NCBI RefSeq assembly: GCF_964340835.1
Contig: NZ_OZ204251.1
Reading direction: 5' to 3' (one strand)
Source: Bombilactobacillus bombi
GTDB taxonomy: Bacteria; Bacillota; Bacilli; Lactobacillales; Lactobacillaceae
Length of the DNA: 64,000 bases
Every line of letters begins with the position of its first letter. Position 1 is the first letter of the stretch. Shown here in pieces: positions 8,182-16,686 of this stretch. Position numbers and translations under genes: made by a program. The notes under the pieces are model-generated. The model saw only the letters and a list, made by a program, of their open reading frames with translations, made no database searches and had not been told where the DNA came from.

Positions 8182-8968
8182 TATCTGCCTCCTTAATCAA
8201 TTGGTCAAATTTTGATTCATAAGTTAATAAATCAGAAAAATAGTCGATAGTTAATTTTGCTTGGGCCTTAATCTTTGGTGTGGCATGATTCATACATATA
8301 GCTAAATCAGAATTTTGAAACATTGCTAAATCATTACCAGAATCGCCAATACCAATAATTGGTAAAGCCACAGATTTTTGTAATAGTTTTAAGGCCTGTC
8401 CTTTAGATGTTCCTGCTGCTGTAATTTCAATTCTTTTACCATTACTTTCAAATAAACTTAAATTTTTAAAGCGTTTTTTCATATCTTTGGCTATTGATTC
8501 AAATCGTTGAACTTCTGGTCTAACATTAATCTTATAAATAGTTTCTTGAGCAACACGCATAAAAGGATCTTTTAAAGTAATCAGTTCCATCCCCCATAGA
8601 CGTTGAACATCGGTACTAGCAAAATTACCAATTCGCTGTTCTCCATTTAAAGCGTCAAAAGTTAAGTTTTTTTGTTGCAGATATCGTAGTACTGCTTGTA
8701 AATCTTCGTAAGCCAAAGGTTGGCAAATTAATTGTTGTGCCCGTTGATTAATAACTGTTGCTCCATTAAAGGCAATTTTACAATCAGCTTGCAACTTATT
8801 CTGTTGTTCAATATAAGCAATCTCTTTTAGTGAACGACCTGTGGCAATGCCTACATAATAATATTCTTGAAGAGCTTTAAATGCTGCTTGATCTGCTGGA
8901 CGAACACGATGTGAATCATATACAAATGTACCATCTAAATCTGTCATGATGAGCGCTTTTTTTATCAT
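8174..8968 (-). CDS. HAD-superfamily (Cof-type) sugar phosphatase
   Basis: This Cof-type HAD hydrolase (264 residues) dephosphorylates small phosphorylated metabolites, often sugar phosphates. Motif I is MTDLDGTFV, with nucleophile Asp9 and acid/base Asp11. The Cof cap domain follows, and motif IV is GIGDSGNDLAMF near residue 216. Its start overlaps the IICB stop (TAATG) and its end overlaps the IIA start. Position inside a PTS operon suggests it removes excess sugar phosphate made by the transporter. The substrate cannot be read from the sequence. Confidence 0.92.
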   Translation of the reverse strand: MIKKALIMTDLDGTFVYDSHRVRPADQAAFKALQEYYYVGIATGRSLKEIAYIEQQNKLQADCKIAFNGATVINQRAQQLICQPLAYEDLQAVLRYLQQKNLTFDALNGEQRIGNFASTDVQRLWGMELITLKDPFMRVAQETIYKINVRPEVQRFESIAKDMKKRFKNLSLFESNGKRIEITAAGTSKGQALKLLQKSVALPIIGIGDSGNDLAMFQNSDLAICMNHATPKIKAQAKLTIDYFSDLLTYESKFDQLIKEADNV

Positions 8969-10650
8969 TATTCTGTAAGTCCTAACATATCTTGAATTTC
9001 CATTTTTAAGACGTTGGCATGTCCTCCATAAATGGATTGCATTTGCATACCAGATTCACTAAAACCCATTGCTCCTAACTGCTGAACAATTTTTTGAGAA
9101 TCTACCAAATTTTTATTTTTGACATCTATTCTTAATCGTGTAATACAGGCATCAACACTAACAATATTATCTGGTCCTCCATGAGCCTTAATTAACTCAA
9201 TTGCTTGATTATGAGTGGACATTTTACCATTAGAGCTTTCCTTTTTTGGTTGTTCATCTTTTAGCGTATGAACACCCATCTTTTGACGAGTCTCTTCTTT
9301 ACCATGTAACGTGATTTCACCATCTATTTCTCGACCAGGAGTTTGAAAATCAAATTTGTTAATAGCAAAACGAAAAACAAAATAATACATAACTGCACAA
9401 AAAACTCCTGCTAACGGCATAATCCACCAATGAGTTCGTGGCCCTTGTAATACACCATAAATAATAAAATTAATTAAACCATGACCTGTTGGCGTTAAAT
9501 ACGCAGCCCCCATTGCAGAAGTAGCAGCCATTGTAATTCCAACTAAAATAGCGTGAATTCCATAAAGTGCTGGAGCTACAAATAAAAAAGTAAATTCGAT
9601 TGGTTCAGTAATACCAGTTAAAAAAGAAGTGGCTGCTGCAGCTAATAATAACGATCCAACTCGCTTTTTGTTTTCAGGACGTGCGCAACTATACATTGCT
9701 AAAGCTGCTGCAGGTAAACCAAACATATTATAAACAAACTTACCACTAGAAAAACGTGTAATCATCGGATTAATTGCTCCACCATGGGCTAATGCTGCCA
9801 TATATGCAGCAATAGTTCCTTGATATTCTTGACCAGCAATATGAAAAACTCCACCTAAAGCTGTAGTTCTTACAGGCCAATTCAAACCATGATGTAAACC
9901 AAAAGGCAAAAGTAGCCTTTCAATAACTCCATAAAAGAACGTGCCTACAGTACCAGATTTTAAAACTGCCACTGACAAAGCGGAAATTCCTGTTTGTACC
10001 GTTGGCCAAACGAAAAACAAAACTACTGCTGCTAAAGACATAGCAGGCATAATTAAAATAGGCACTAATCGAGGTCCAGAAAAGAAATCTAAAACCTTGG
10101 GAACATGCATCTTAATAGCATGTTTATGCACGAAGTACACAATAACACCGACAATAATACCTCCAAAAACATTCAAATCCATAGTTTGAATACCTAAAAC
10201 ACTTGTTTGCATTTTATCAGCTAGAGCTAATTTAGCTGCTGTCGGATTCATTCCTGTTGTATTTACTAATTTGCCAGTACTAGTCAGTAAAAAATTTAAC
10301 ATTACATGTAATGTTAAAAAACCTAATAATCCAGAAACAGCTGCTGAACCCTTTTCATGCTTGGCTAGCCCCACAGCAACACCAACAGCAAAAATAACTG
10401 GTAAATTATTAAAAGCAGCTGAACCCATACTAGATAAGAAACCCATTACAAACTGAAAAGCGTGATTAGCCATCCATGGATACATCTTAACAGTATCAGG
10501 ATTGGTAAAAGCTGATCCTAAACCCTGTAAAATTCCCGCTGCCGGTAAAACCGACACTGGTAATAAAAATGAACGTCCAAACATCTCAAACGCTCGACGA
10601 AATTTTTCTCGGCGTTTAGAAGTTGAAGTTGTAGTAATGGTTGATGCCAT
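8968..10650 (-). CDS. PTS glucose/maltose-family IICB permease
   Basis: This 560-residue membrane permease imports and phosphorylates a sugar. The IIC domain (residues 20-440) has many hydrophobic segments, including NNLPVIFAVGVAVGLAK and the conserved GITEPIEF. The C-terminal IIB domain (485-560) carries the phosphocysteine Cys502 in DACITRLR. Similarity is to the MalX/PtsG-type glucose-maltose family; glucose, maltose or another alpha-glucoside is possible. The ATG at 10650 follows GAGGAG. An RpiR regulator gene ends 110 bp upstream and a cre site lies between, so both specific and CcpA control are expected. Confidence 0.93.
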   Translation of the reverse strand: MASTITTTSTSKRREKFRRAFEMFGRSFLLPVSVLPAAGILQGLGSAFTNPDTVKMYPWMANHAFQFVMGFLSSMGSAAFNNLPVIFAVGVAVGLAKHEKGSAAVSGLLGFLTLHVMLNFLLTSTGKLVNTTGMNPTAAKLALADKMQTSVLGIQTMDLNVFGGIIVGVIVYFVHKHAIKMHVPKVLDFFSGPRLVPILIMPAMSLAAVVLFFVWPTVQTGISALSVAVLKSGTVGTFFYGVIERLLLPFGLHHGLNWPVRTTALGGVFHIAGQEYQGTIAAYMAALAHGGAINPMITRFSSGKFVYNMFGLPAAALAMYSCARPENKKRVGSLLLAAAATSFLTGITEPIEFTFLFVAPALYGIHAILVGITMAATSAMGAAYLTPTGHGLINFIIYGVLQGPRTHWWIMPLAGVFCAVMYYFVFRFAINKFDFQTPGREIDGEITLHGKEETRQKMGVHTLKDEQPKKESSNGKMSTHNQAIELIKAHGGPDNIVSVDACITRLRIDVKNKNLVDSQKIVQQLGAMGFSESGMQMQSIYGGHANVLKMEIQDMLGLTE

Positions 10651-10702
10651 TTCTCTTCTCTCCTCTCATAATTCGCTTTTATATTAGCATGATATTTTTA
10701 AT

Positions 10703-10717
10703 TGTATTCGTTTTCAT
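10703..10717 (-). promoter_or_regulatory. cre site (CcpA-binding) upstream of the PTS operon
   Basis: The minus strand reads ATGAAAACGAATACA, which fits every fixed position of the published cre consensus WTGNAANCGNWNNCW. It lies 53-67 bp upstream of the IICB start, in the probable promoter. Carbon catabolite repression of the operon is the expected result. Confidence 0.75.
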
Positions 10718-10760
10718 TAAAAGCAACTACAAGAGACATTTTTGACTTTTTAAGTTAAAT

Positions 10761-11522
10761 TTAACTTTCAGAATGTGAAAGTAAATATTCAAAAACAACA
10801 TCAACAGCAACATTTAACATCAAGCGTGAACGCATTCGTGACCGTGGTACAGGACTTTCGTAAACTAAAAGATTATAATCTGAAAAGTTAATTACCGTTT
10901 TGGCATTCATACCAGTAATGGAAATAATACGTGCTCCCTGTACTTTCGAACGCACTAAATATTGATTAACTAATTGATTACCACCATTTAATGAAAAAAT
11001 AACAATAACATCTCCAGGATGTACTAATTCAGCAATATCACGAATTGAATATATTTCGGCATAATCATTAATCCAATAACCTAGTAACTTCATCTTACGA
11101 TTGAAATCAGCCATAACACTAACAGATGAACCACTTCCAACACAAAATATTCGGCGAGCTTGTTGAAGAAAGTGAGCAAAACGAGCTATTTTATCTTCAG
11201 TTAATAACTGTAAAGTCTTATCAAAATCTCCCGCTACTCGATTGACAATTGTAGCAAATTCTTCTGTAGGTAGTGATTTTGTGGCAATTTGATTGGCTTC
11301 AGCTGCTGAATATTTTAATTGTGAAAAATTATCATATCCTAACTTATGAGCTGCACGCATGATAGTAGCACTTGATATGAATAATTCTTGTGAAATAGTT
11401 TTAATAGTCAAATGATTAATGTGTGAGCTATGAATTATATAATCAATCACTAATTGCTCGTTACTAGTTAGTAAATCATAATTTTGAGCAACCTGCTGAT
11501 AAAAATTAATACTATCTGTCAT
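10761..11522 (-). CDS. RpiR/MurR-family sugar-responsive regulator
   Basis: This RpiR-family regulator (253 residues) has an N-terminal HTH (about 1-77, with SSATIMRAAHKLGYDNFSQLK) and a C-terminal SIS sugar-phosphate isomerase-like domain (about 120-250, FCVGSGSSVSVMADFNRK). The SIS domain binds a phosphosugar, which for this location is likely the product of the adjacent PTS. Its ATG at 11522 overlaps the preceding XRE gene by 11 bases. The PTS IICB gene follows 110 bp downstream, after a possible extra promoter with a cre site. Local regulator role is inferred from position. Confidence 0.92.
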   Translation of the reverse strand: MTDSINFYQQVAQNYDLLTSNEQLVIDYIIHSSHINHLTIKTISQELFISSATIMRAAHKLGYDNFSQLKYSAAEANQIATKSLPTEEFATIVNRVAGDFDKTLQLLTEDKIARFAHFLQQARRIFCVGSGSSVSVMADFNRKMKLLGYWINDYAEIYSIRDIAELVHPGDVIVIFSLNGGNQLVNQYLVRSKVQGARIISITGMNAKTVINFSDYNLLVYESPVPRSRMRSRLMLNVAVDVVFEYLLSHSES

Positions 11523-11766
11523 GTTGCACCTTAACTACTGGTTTTGAATTTTTCGAAGCTGATTGGTGAGTAGGTTCAAACAAAGCTGCAATATCAGTCT
11601 TTAAAACTTGCGCAATTTTTTCTAAATCATCAGCTTTTATCTTTGTGTTACCGTTTTCCATACGTGTATAAGTTGAACGCGTTTTCAAGCTTAGTTGCTT
11701 AGCCATTTCTGTTTGAGTTAGTCCTTGTTGAATCCTTAATTTACGAATTAATGTTAAATTTAACAT
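11512..11766 (-). CDS. XRE-family helix-turn-helix regulator
   Basis: This 84-residue protein is essentially a single XRE helix-turn-helix domain (KLRIQQGLTQTEMAKQLSLK, then TYTRMENGNTKIKADDLEKIAQ) with a short basic tail. ATG 11766 and an in-frame TTG at 11769 both follow GGAG, so the exact start is uncertain by one codon. It overlaps the rpiR start by 11 bases. It is divergent from the XRE-S24 repressor at 11927, and the two face each other over a 160-bp operator region. It may regulate its own operon, and so the PTS, in response to a signal different from sugar. Confidence 0.85.
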   Translation of the reverse strand: MLNLTLIRKLRIQQGLTQTEMAKQLSLKTRSTYTRMENGNTKIKADDLEKIAQVLKTDIAALFEPTHQSASKNSKPVVKVQHDR

Positions 11767-11833
11767 CAAATAAATCTCCTTTCTTATATCTCATAATTTG
11801 ATTTAATACAGCTTCATCATAACGTGCTGATTT

Positions 11834-11893
11834 CTCACGGTCAAGATTAATTGTGCGATTTACTCACGGATAATTGTGTGCAATAGTTGCACA
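11834..11893. promoter_or_regulatory. operator region between divergent XRE genes
   Basis: A 17-bp dyad TGTGCAATAGTTGCACA (7-bp perfect arms, 3-bp centre) lies at 11877-11893. Direct repeats of CTCACGG lie at 11834-11840 and 11863-11869, and of AATTGTG at 11849-11855 and 11872-11878. A TATATT-like -10 for the plus-strand gene follows the dyad. The arrangement fits repressor control of both divergent promoters. Confidence 0.6.
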
Positions 11894-11926
11894 TGATATA
11901 TTGATATTGAAGTGAGGAAGATACTG

Positions 11927-12571
11927 ATGTCTATAAACAATATAGGAGCAAAAGTACTAAATTTGAGAATTCAAAATAAAACTAGTCAAGATACTTTAGC
12001 TCACTTTTTAGGAATAGATCGAACTTCCCTAAGTCGCTTAGAACACGGTAAACGAAAAGTTGATGCTAGTGAATTAGATAAGATTGCTACTTTTTTCAAT
12101 GTTTCAACAGACTTTCTCTTAGGACATTTAAATATTAATAGTTCTCACAATTTACAAAAAGCTGATTTTAATGACTTGATTAATATACCTATTATTGGAA
12201 CAATTAAAGCAGGTATTAATAGATTGGCTAATTTAGATTACGATGGCTATGACACAGTTGTTGCTGCTGAAATTGATCCAACCAATAACTATTTCTGGCT
12301 GCGAATCATCGGCGATTCAATGATTGGTGATGGTATTTTAGACGGTGACTTAGCTTTAATTCAGCAAACTCCGACTTTTAATAATGGTGACATTTGCGCA
12401 ATTGTGATTAATGGCGATGAAGGTACACTAAAGCATATTTCACGCAAGCATCAATCAATCGTATTAACAGCTTCTAATCCTAGCTATCCACCACGCATCT
12501 TTACTGAAGAAGATTGTAATCAAATTAATATTATTGGCAAATTAGTTGAAATTAAACGTAATTATAAATAA
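11927..12571 (+). CDS. XRE-S24 self-cleaving repressor (CI/HdiR-like)
   Basis: This 214-residue regulator has an N-terminal XRE helix-turn-helix (residues 8-66) and a complete S24 peptidase domain. The predicted self-cleavage site Ala95-Gly96 (IKAG), catalytic Ser131 in IIGDSM and Lys169 in GTLKHI are all present. It should therefore be inactivated by RecA-stimulated autocleavage, like CI, LexA or the lactococcal HdiR. ATG 11927 follows GAGGAAG; an upstream in-frame GTG has no ribosome site. It is monocistronic with a strong terminator. Its targets may include the divergent XRE-rpiR-PTS operon; that link is inferred. Confidence 0.9.
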   Translation: MSINNIGAKVLNLRIQNKTSQDTLAHFLGIDRTSLSRLEHGKRKVDASELDKIATFFNVSTDFLLGHLNINSSHNLQKADFNDLINIPIIGTIKAGINRLANLDYDGYDTVVAAEIDPTNNYFWLRIIGDSMIGDGILDGDLALIQQTPTFNNGDICAIVINGDEGTLKHISRKHQSIVLTASNPSYPPRIFTEEDCNQINIIGKLVEIKRNYK

Positions 12572-12582
12572 ACCACACAAGA

Positions 12583-12616
12583 GGCGGGACAACATTTTGT
12601 CCCGCCCCATTTTATA
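12583..12616 (+). terminator. rho-independent terminator of the XRE-S24 gene
   Basis: Perfect 10-bp arms GGCGGGACAA and TTGTCCCGCC with a CATT loop are followed by CCATTTTAT. It lies 11 bases after the stop codon. Confidence 0.88.
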
Positions 12617-12687
12617 GAAATATTAATTTAGAGTTTCACTTTCGCAGATTCTATAATTAATCCGAACAAACATTAATCTAAAAAACC

Positions 12688-12747
12688 CAAAGTAATTCCT
12701 TTACAATGGTAGTTACTACACAAACCATGAAAGCAGGGATTACTTTG
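12688..12747 (+). promoter_or_regulatory. inverted repeat over the transposase translation-start region
   Basis: CAAAGTAATTCC (12688-12699) pairs with GGGATTACTTTG (12736-12747) with one G-U mismatch. The downstream arm contains a GGGA ribosome-site-like stretch and an in-frame TTG at 12745. Read-through transcripts would fold the start region away, a known way for insertion sequences to block outside activation. Folding is predicted, not shown. Confidence 0.5.
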
Positions 12748-13662
12748 AGCTCTTCTACTTTAACACAGTTTGACCGCGGAGCGATAGCTCTTTTACGGCA
12801 ACAAGGTCAAACACAACAACAAATCGCTGATGCAGTTGGTGTAGCTAAATCTACCATCTGTATCGAATTACAACGAGTAAAACCCTATGACCCGGTTTTA
12901 GCCCAACAGGATGCCGAACAAAAAAGACAACATTGCGGCCGTAAAACCATTCTGAATGCCTCTCTCAAGCAATTGATTGAAAACCATTTACTCTTGACTT
13001 GGTCTCCGGAAGCCATTGCTGCCAAATTTAAGGTAGCGCCAGCTTCGATTTATCATTGGCTACATCAAGGGCGATTGGACTTTGATTGTCAGAATTTGCC
13101 TGATCGTAATCGTCGTCGTCAACGCAATCAAGAGACTCGAGGACAATATCAAACTGGCACCAGTATTGAACAGCGTCCAGCAGCGATTAATCAACGTCAG
13201 ACGTTTGGCCATTGGGAAGTGGATACCGTTTTATCCAGTCGGGGGCAAAGCAAAGCTTGTTTAGTTACCTTTGTAGAACGACATAGTCGCTTCTTTTGGG
13301 CGATGAAAGCTCCTGATCGGACAGCCCAATCCTTAAATCAAGCCTTTACGAGCTTTATGTATCGGTTCGGCAGCACCGTTCAAAGCATTACAGTAGATCA
13401 TGGGAAAGAGTTTGCCCAGTATCAGGACTTGGAACGGGATTATGGCTTAACCACTTATTTCTGTCATCCCTATTCGCCTTGGGAACGGGGCAGTAATGAG
13501 TATTTTAATCGGAAGCTGCGTTGGTTCTTTCCCAAGCAGACTAACTTTAATGAGGTCACAGCTGATCAAGTACTAGAAGCTGTGGAGCTGATTAATAACC
13601 GACCTTTAAAACTGCATCAGTATCGAACTGCCATTGAAGTTTTTAGAGCTTGTTCGGATTAA
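12706..13662 (+). CDS. IS30-family DDE transposase
   Basis: This transposase cuts and joins the IS ends. N-terminal helix-turn-helix motifs (DRGAIALLRQQGQTQQQIADA and a second near residues 100-125) precede the DDE catalytic core: Asp in FGHWEVDTV, Asp in SITVDHGKEF and Glu in PWERGSNEYFNRKLR. The longest frame (318 residues) is given. Starts at ATG 12727 or TTG 12745, the latter preceded by AGGGA, are also possible and would fit common family lengths. All catalytic residues are present, so it is probably active. Confidence 0.9.
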   Translation: MVVTTQTMKAGITLSSSTLTQFDRGAIALLRQQGQTQQQIADAVGVAKSTICIELQRVKPYDPVLAQQDAEQKRQHCGRKTILNASLKQLIENHLLLTWSPEAIAAKFKVAPASIYHWLHQGRLDFDCQNLPDRNRRRQRNQETRGQYQTGTSIEQRPAAINQRQTFGHWEVDTVLSSRGQSKACLVTFVERHSRFFWAMKAPDRTAQSLNQAFTSFMYRFGSTVQSITVDHGKEFAQYQDLERDYGLTTYFCHPYSPWERGSNEYFNRKLRWFFPKQTNFNEVTADQVLEAVELINNRPLKLHQYRTAIEVFRACSD

Positions 13663-14689
13663 ACTTGTAATCTGCCCTTTCCAATTTTTTCGCTGCTAAA
13701 AGATTGCTTTCAGCGACCATCGGAACTCTCCCCAAACCATCTAAACCAATATTTAATAAATAATTAATTCCTAAACTATTTAAATGTTGCTTATATTGAT
13801 AAATTTGTTCTGGTGATTTCCAATTGTGATCATGATAAGAAAAGCCCCATGAATCATTGATTGTGCCAGCCGTTTCATATAATCCATTTGGTGATGGTTT
13901 AAAGCCTTCAATTGAATTATAGTCAACCTCATTAGGATTTACGTCTTTAGTTTCTGGTACTTCATTATCACCTAATGAAACATAGTCATACTTTCCATTA
14001 CCTAATCGTGAATTAATCAAACAATTAGGCTGTAATTTTTTAACAGTATCATAAATAGTTTGACTTTGTTGCTCAGATAAGGTCATAGGTACATCAAACC
14101 ATGCAGTTGCAATTTCACCATAGTTAGACATAATTTCTTTAATTTGAGGTAAGATTTTATTTTCAAAACAAACGTTAAAATCTTTATTACTATTTGGAAA
14201 GTCCCAACTATTGTCCCAAGTCGTACCAGCGGATTCAATATCATTAGAAAGATAACCGCCACCGTTAGGATCATGCCAATCTAAATCCTGTGAGTAATAT
14301 AATCCAAACTTTAATCCTGCTTTTTGACAAGCAGCAGCTAATTCAGCAATAACATCGCGATGAAACGGGGTAAAATCATAAACATTATAAGAGTCAACTA
14401 GGGAATGATACATCGCAAAACCATCATGATGTTTAGTTGTAACAACTAAATATTGCATGCCACATTCTTTGGCTAAATTAACAATTTTTTCGGCATCAAA
14501 GAAGACTGGATTGAAGGCCGAAGCTAATTTTTCATACTCAGTATTAGATATTTGCAACCTTGATTGAATCCATTCTGCATAATAACTAGAAGATTGTCCA
14601 TTATGCTCTCCTGCTAATAATGAATATAATCCCCAATGAATCATCATTCCATATTTTGCTTGCTTAAACCACTCAATATTTGTATTCAT
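13643..14689 (-). CDS. GH29 alpha-L-fucosidase, AlfC-like, 3' end formed by the IS
   Basis: This GH29 enzyme releases L-fucose from glycans. Its 348 residues have no signal peptide, so it acts in the cytoplasm. Length and motifs resemble the lactobacillus AlfC alpha-1,6-fucosidase: HWGLYS, TTKHHDGFAMY, Asp199 in TAWFDVPM as the likely nucleophile and Asp241 in SLGDNEVP as the likely acid/base. The final ~6 codons and stop (13643-13662) lie inside the IS30 right end, so the natural C-terminus has been replaced. Because only the tail after LLNIGLDGLGR is changed, the enzyme may still work. It is the last gene of a three-gene operon. Confidence 0.88.
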   Translation of the reverse strand: MNTNIEWFKQAKYGMMIHWGLYSLLAGEHNGQSSSYYAEWIQSRLQISNTEYEKLASAFNPVFFDAEKIVNLAKECGMQYLVVTTKHHDGFAMYHSLVDSYNVYDFTPFHRDVIAELAAACQKAGLKFGLYYSQDLDWHDPNGGGYLSNDIESAGTTWDNSWDFPNSNKDFNVCFENKILPQIKEIMSNYGEIATAWFDVPMTLSEQQSQTIYDTVKKLQPNCLINSRLGNGKYDYVSLGDNEVPETKDVNPNEVDYNSIEGFKPSPNGLYETAGTINDSWGFSYHDHNWKSPEQIYQYKQHLNSLGINYLLNIGLDGLGRVPMVAESNLLAAKKLERADYKFNPNKL

Positions 14690-14706
14690 TGCTAAACCAT
14701 CCTTTT

Positions 14707-16686
14707 TTATTTACATTGAATTTTAACGACTTCATAACCATTAATTTTAGGCACTGTAAACTGGACATAATTATCTTGTTGTTTAAAATTAATTTCTTGG
14801 CCACTGCGTAAAAGTTTAATATTTTTGACTTGTTGATTTCCTACCAAAATACTGAATTTTGTATCAAATAGTATTGTTCGTTCATCAATTGTGTATAGTT
14901 GAGTTGCATTTTTCTTTAATGGATAATCTAATAAGTGTAATAAATATTTATTTTTTTCACCATTAACATGCAATTGTGCTGATAAATTAGGCCGTGTTTG
15001 TGGCTTATTAACTAGTTTTTCAGGTAATAAAATAGTTAATGCATCTTGCAAAATTTGTTTAACCCAGCGAGGTGCAAAATCACGATAAATCTTAAAAACT
15101 GGGTGTGAAAAATAAATACAATTTTCTTTTTGTGTAGCTGCTGGTACTCCAACTTTTCCCGTGGAAGGTGCGTGTTTATGACCATAATAGAACTTACCTT
15201 CACGATTAAAATAAGGTTCGCGAGTCTCTAAAAGAATCTGAGAATCCAAAGAATCAACAGCCATACCTTGCTCATACATGACATGTTCTTCTTTAGGTAA
15301 ATCTTTTCCTAAAATATTATTAGGATATATATAATCGCGATCCCACGATGAATACCCTTTCATTAAATTGCCAGTTAAAGTATTCTCCGTATAAATACCC
15401 GTATCCATCGATTGATAAGACAATAAAATTTTGCCACCTAAAGCCATATATTGCTTTAGTTTGATAAAACTTTCTTCATCATATTCAATTATGTCAGGTA
15501 AAATAATCAATTTATATTTGGAGAAATCTGCTTTTAAATCGATAATGTCAAATTGATAACCTAATTCATCTAGTAAACGATTGCATCCGATTAACGACTC
15601 ATTTAAGGTCATCCCATTATCCCAAATACTTTCTGGAGTAATAACTCCAATTTCGGCTGTTGGCTGAGTATTGTCTAATTCTGGTTCCAGTTGTTCCACT
15701 TCAGAATATACTTGACCAATTAAATCATAAGTTGCGGGTGATAATTTACCACTGGGATGAAGTTGATCCCCAATTGAACATCCTGCACCAAAAGATAACA
15801 TTTGAAATACTTCATATTCTAAAGCTTCAATATTTTTAAAAGATTGAAAATCTCCCCATGAAGTATGAAATTTACCTGTCATTCCTACAATATCTTTATC
15901 TAAAGTGCGTGCATAGCGATCCACAAGAGGAAAATTATCATATCCCCAATCACCACCAGGTAAACTTTCAATTTCTAAATGACTATAATATTTTAAAGAT
16001 GATTTAATATATGGTCCGACATGAGAACCATTGTAGAAAACGCTCGCCTTGGGAACTTGCTGATGAATTAAAGTTGTCATTTCTCGTTTAAATTCTTTCA
16101 ACATCAAATGACAATAACGAATTCTTTCAGCTTCAATGGTGTGATCAATTCCTAAGCGTTGCATTTCTTTTTGACAATGTTGACAATCACATGGTACCAA
16201 AAAGAAAATATCAAAGAAAAACCCATCAATATTGGTAGCACCAATACTATCAATCACATCATTAACATGATCAAATAAATAATTCCGGTAATTACTATTT
16301 AAACAAAGCACATCATTAAAATTAGGCTGTGCATCTCCCATATTAATACGTTTACCTTCAGGTGTACGACATAACCATTCTGGATGATTAAGCATACAAT
16401 ACTCATCCCATTGACAAGTTGAATAAATTGGCACTTTAATATCTAATTGATGACAAGCTTGAATTTGTTCTGCTAGCAAATTATGATTCATTAATCGTGG
16501 ATGAATCATTTCTGGATGATGTTTAGAGTTATACCATAAATAACCATGATGGTCTCGCGCAAAGCAAGTAATCGAATTGACGTGAGCTTTTTTAAGAGTG
16601 GCAGCAAATTCTTCACTATTAAAATCTTTACCTACTTCTACATAAGGACTAGTGTGAAAATCTAAATGAACTGTTCTTTTTCTCAT
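14707..16686 (-). CDS. GHL6/GH151-like putative alpha-L-fucosidase with a trimerisation-type domain
   Basis: This 659-residue cytoplasmic protein resembles the hypothetical glycosyl hydrolase 6 group, which includes GH151 alpha-L-fucosidases. An N-terminal TIM-barrel-like part (1-340) has HVNSITCFARDHHGYLWY, the DGFFFDIFF motif and a Cys-rich CDCQHC stretch. It is followed by a beta-galactosidase trimerisation-like domain (about 345-540: IGVITPESIW, KLIILPDIIEYD) and a beta-rich tail. Its ATG overlaps the transporter stop (ATGA), and the GH29 gene follows 17 bp downstream. The two enzymes probably split different fucosyl links of an imported glycan. Family is likely; exact activity is inferred. 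Confidence 0.72.
   Translation of the reverse strand: MRKRTVHLDFHTSPYVEVGKDFNSEEFAATLKKAHVNSITCFARDHHGYLWYNSKHHPEMIHPRLMNHNLLAEQIQACHQLDIKVPIYSTCQWDEYCMLNHPEWLCRTPEGKRINMGDAQPNFNDVLCLNSNYRNYLFDHVNDVIDSIGATNIDGFFFDIFFLVPCDCQHCQKEMQRLGIDHTIEAERIRYCHLMLKEFKREMTTLIHQQVPKASVFYNGSHVGPYIKSSLKYYSHLEIESLPGGDWGYDNFPLVDRYARTLDKDIVGMTGKFHTSWGDFQSFKNIEALEYEVFQMLSFGAGCSIGDQLHPSGKLSPATYDLIGQVYSEVEQLEPELDNTQPTAEIGVITPESIWDNGMTLNESLIGCNRLLDELGYQFDIIDLKADFSKYKLIILPDIIEYDEESFIKLKQYMALGGKILLSYQSMDTGIYTENTLTGNLMKGYSSWDRDYIYPNNILGKDLPKEEHVMYEQGMAVDSLDSQILLETREPYFNREGKFYYGHKHAPSTGKVGVPAATQKENCIYFSHPVFKIYRDFAPRWVKQILQDALTILLPEKLVNKPQTRPNLSAQLHVNGEKNKYLLHLLDYPLKKNATQLYTIDERTILFDTKFSILVGNQQVKNIKLLRSGQEINFKQQDNYVQFTVPKINGYEVVKIQCK

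Larger units (their letters stand above)
12657..13662 (+). mobile_element. IS30-family insertion sequence
   Basis: A single transposase gene is enclosed by perfect 13-bp terminal inverted repeats, TTAATCCGAACAA at 12657-12669 and TTGTTCGGATTAA at 13650-13662, giving about 1.0 kb. The transposase stop codon lies within the right repeat. Base composition is visibly richer in GC than the neighbours. A flanking target duplication was not clear by eye. The right end forms the 3' end of the convergent fucosidase reading frame. Confidence 0.88.

Noticed and set aside
9941..10687. Plus-strand frames opposite the PTS IICB gene
   Set aside because: They are low-complexity mirror frames of a strongly supported minus-strand gene and have no ribosome sites.
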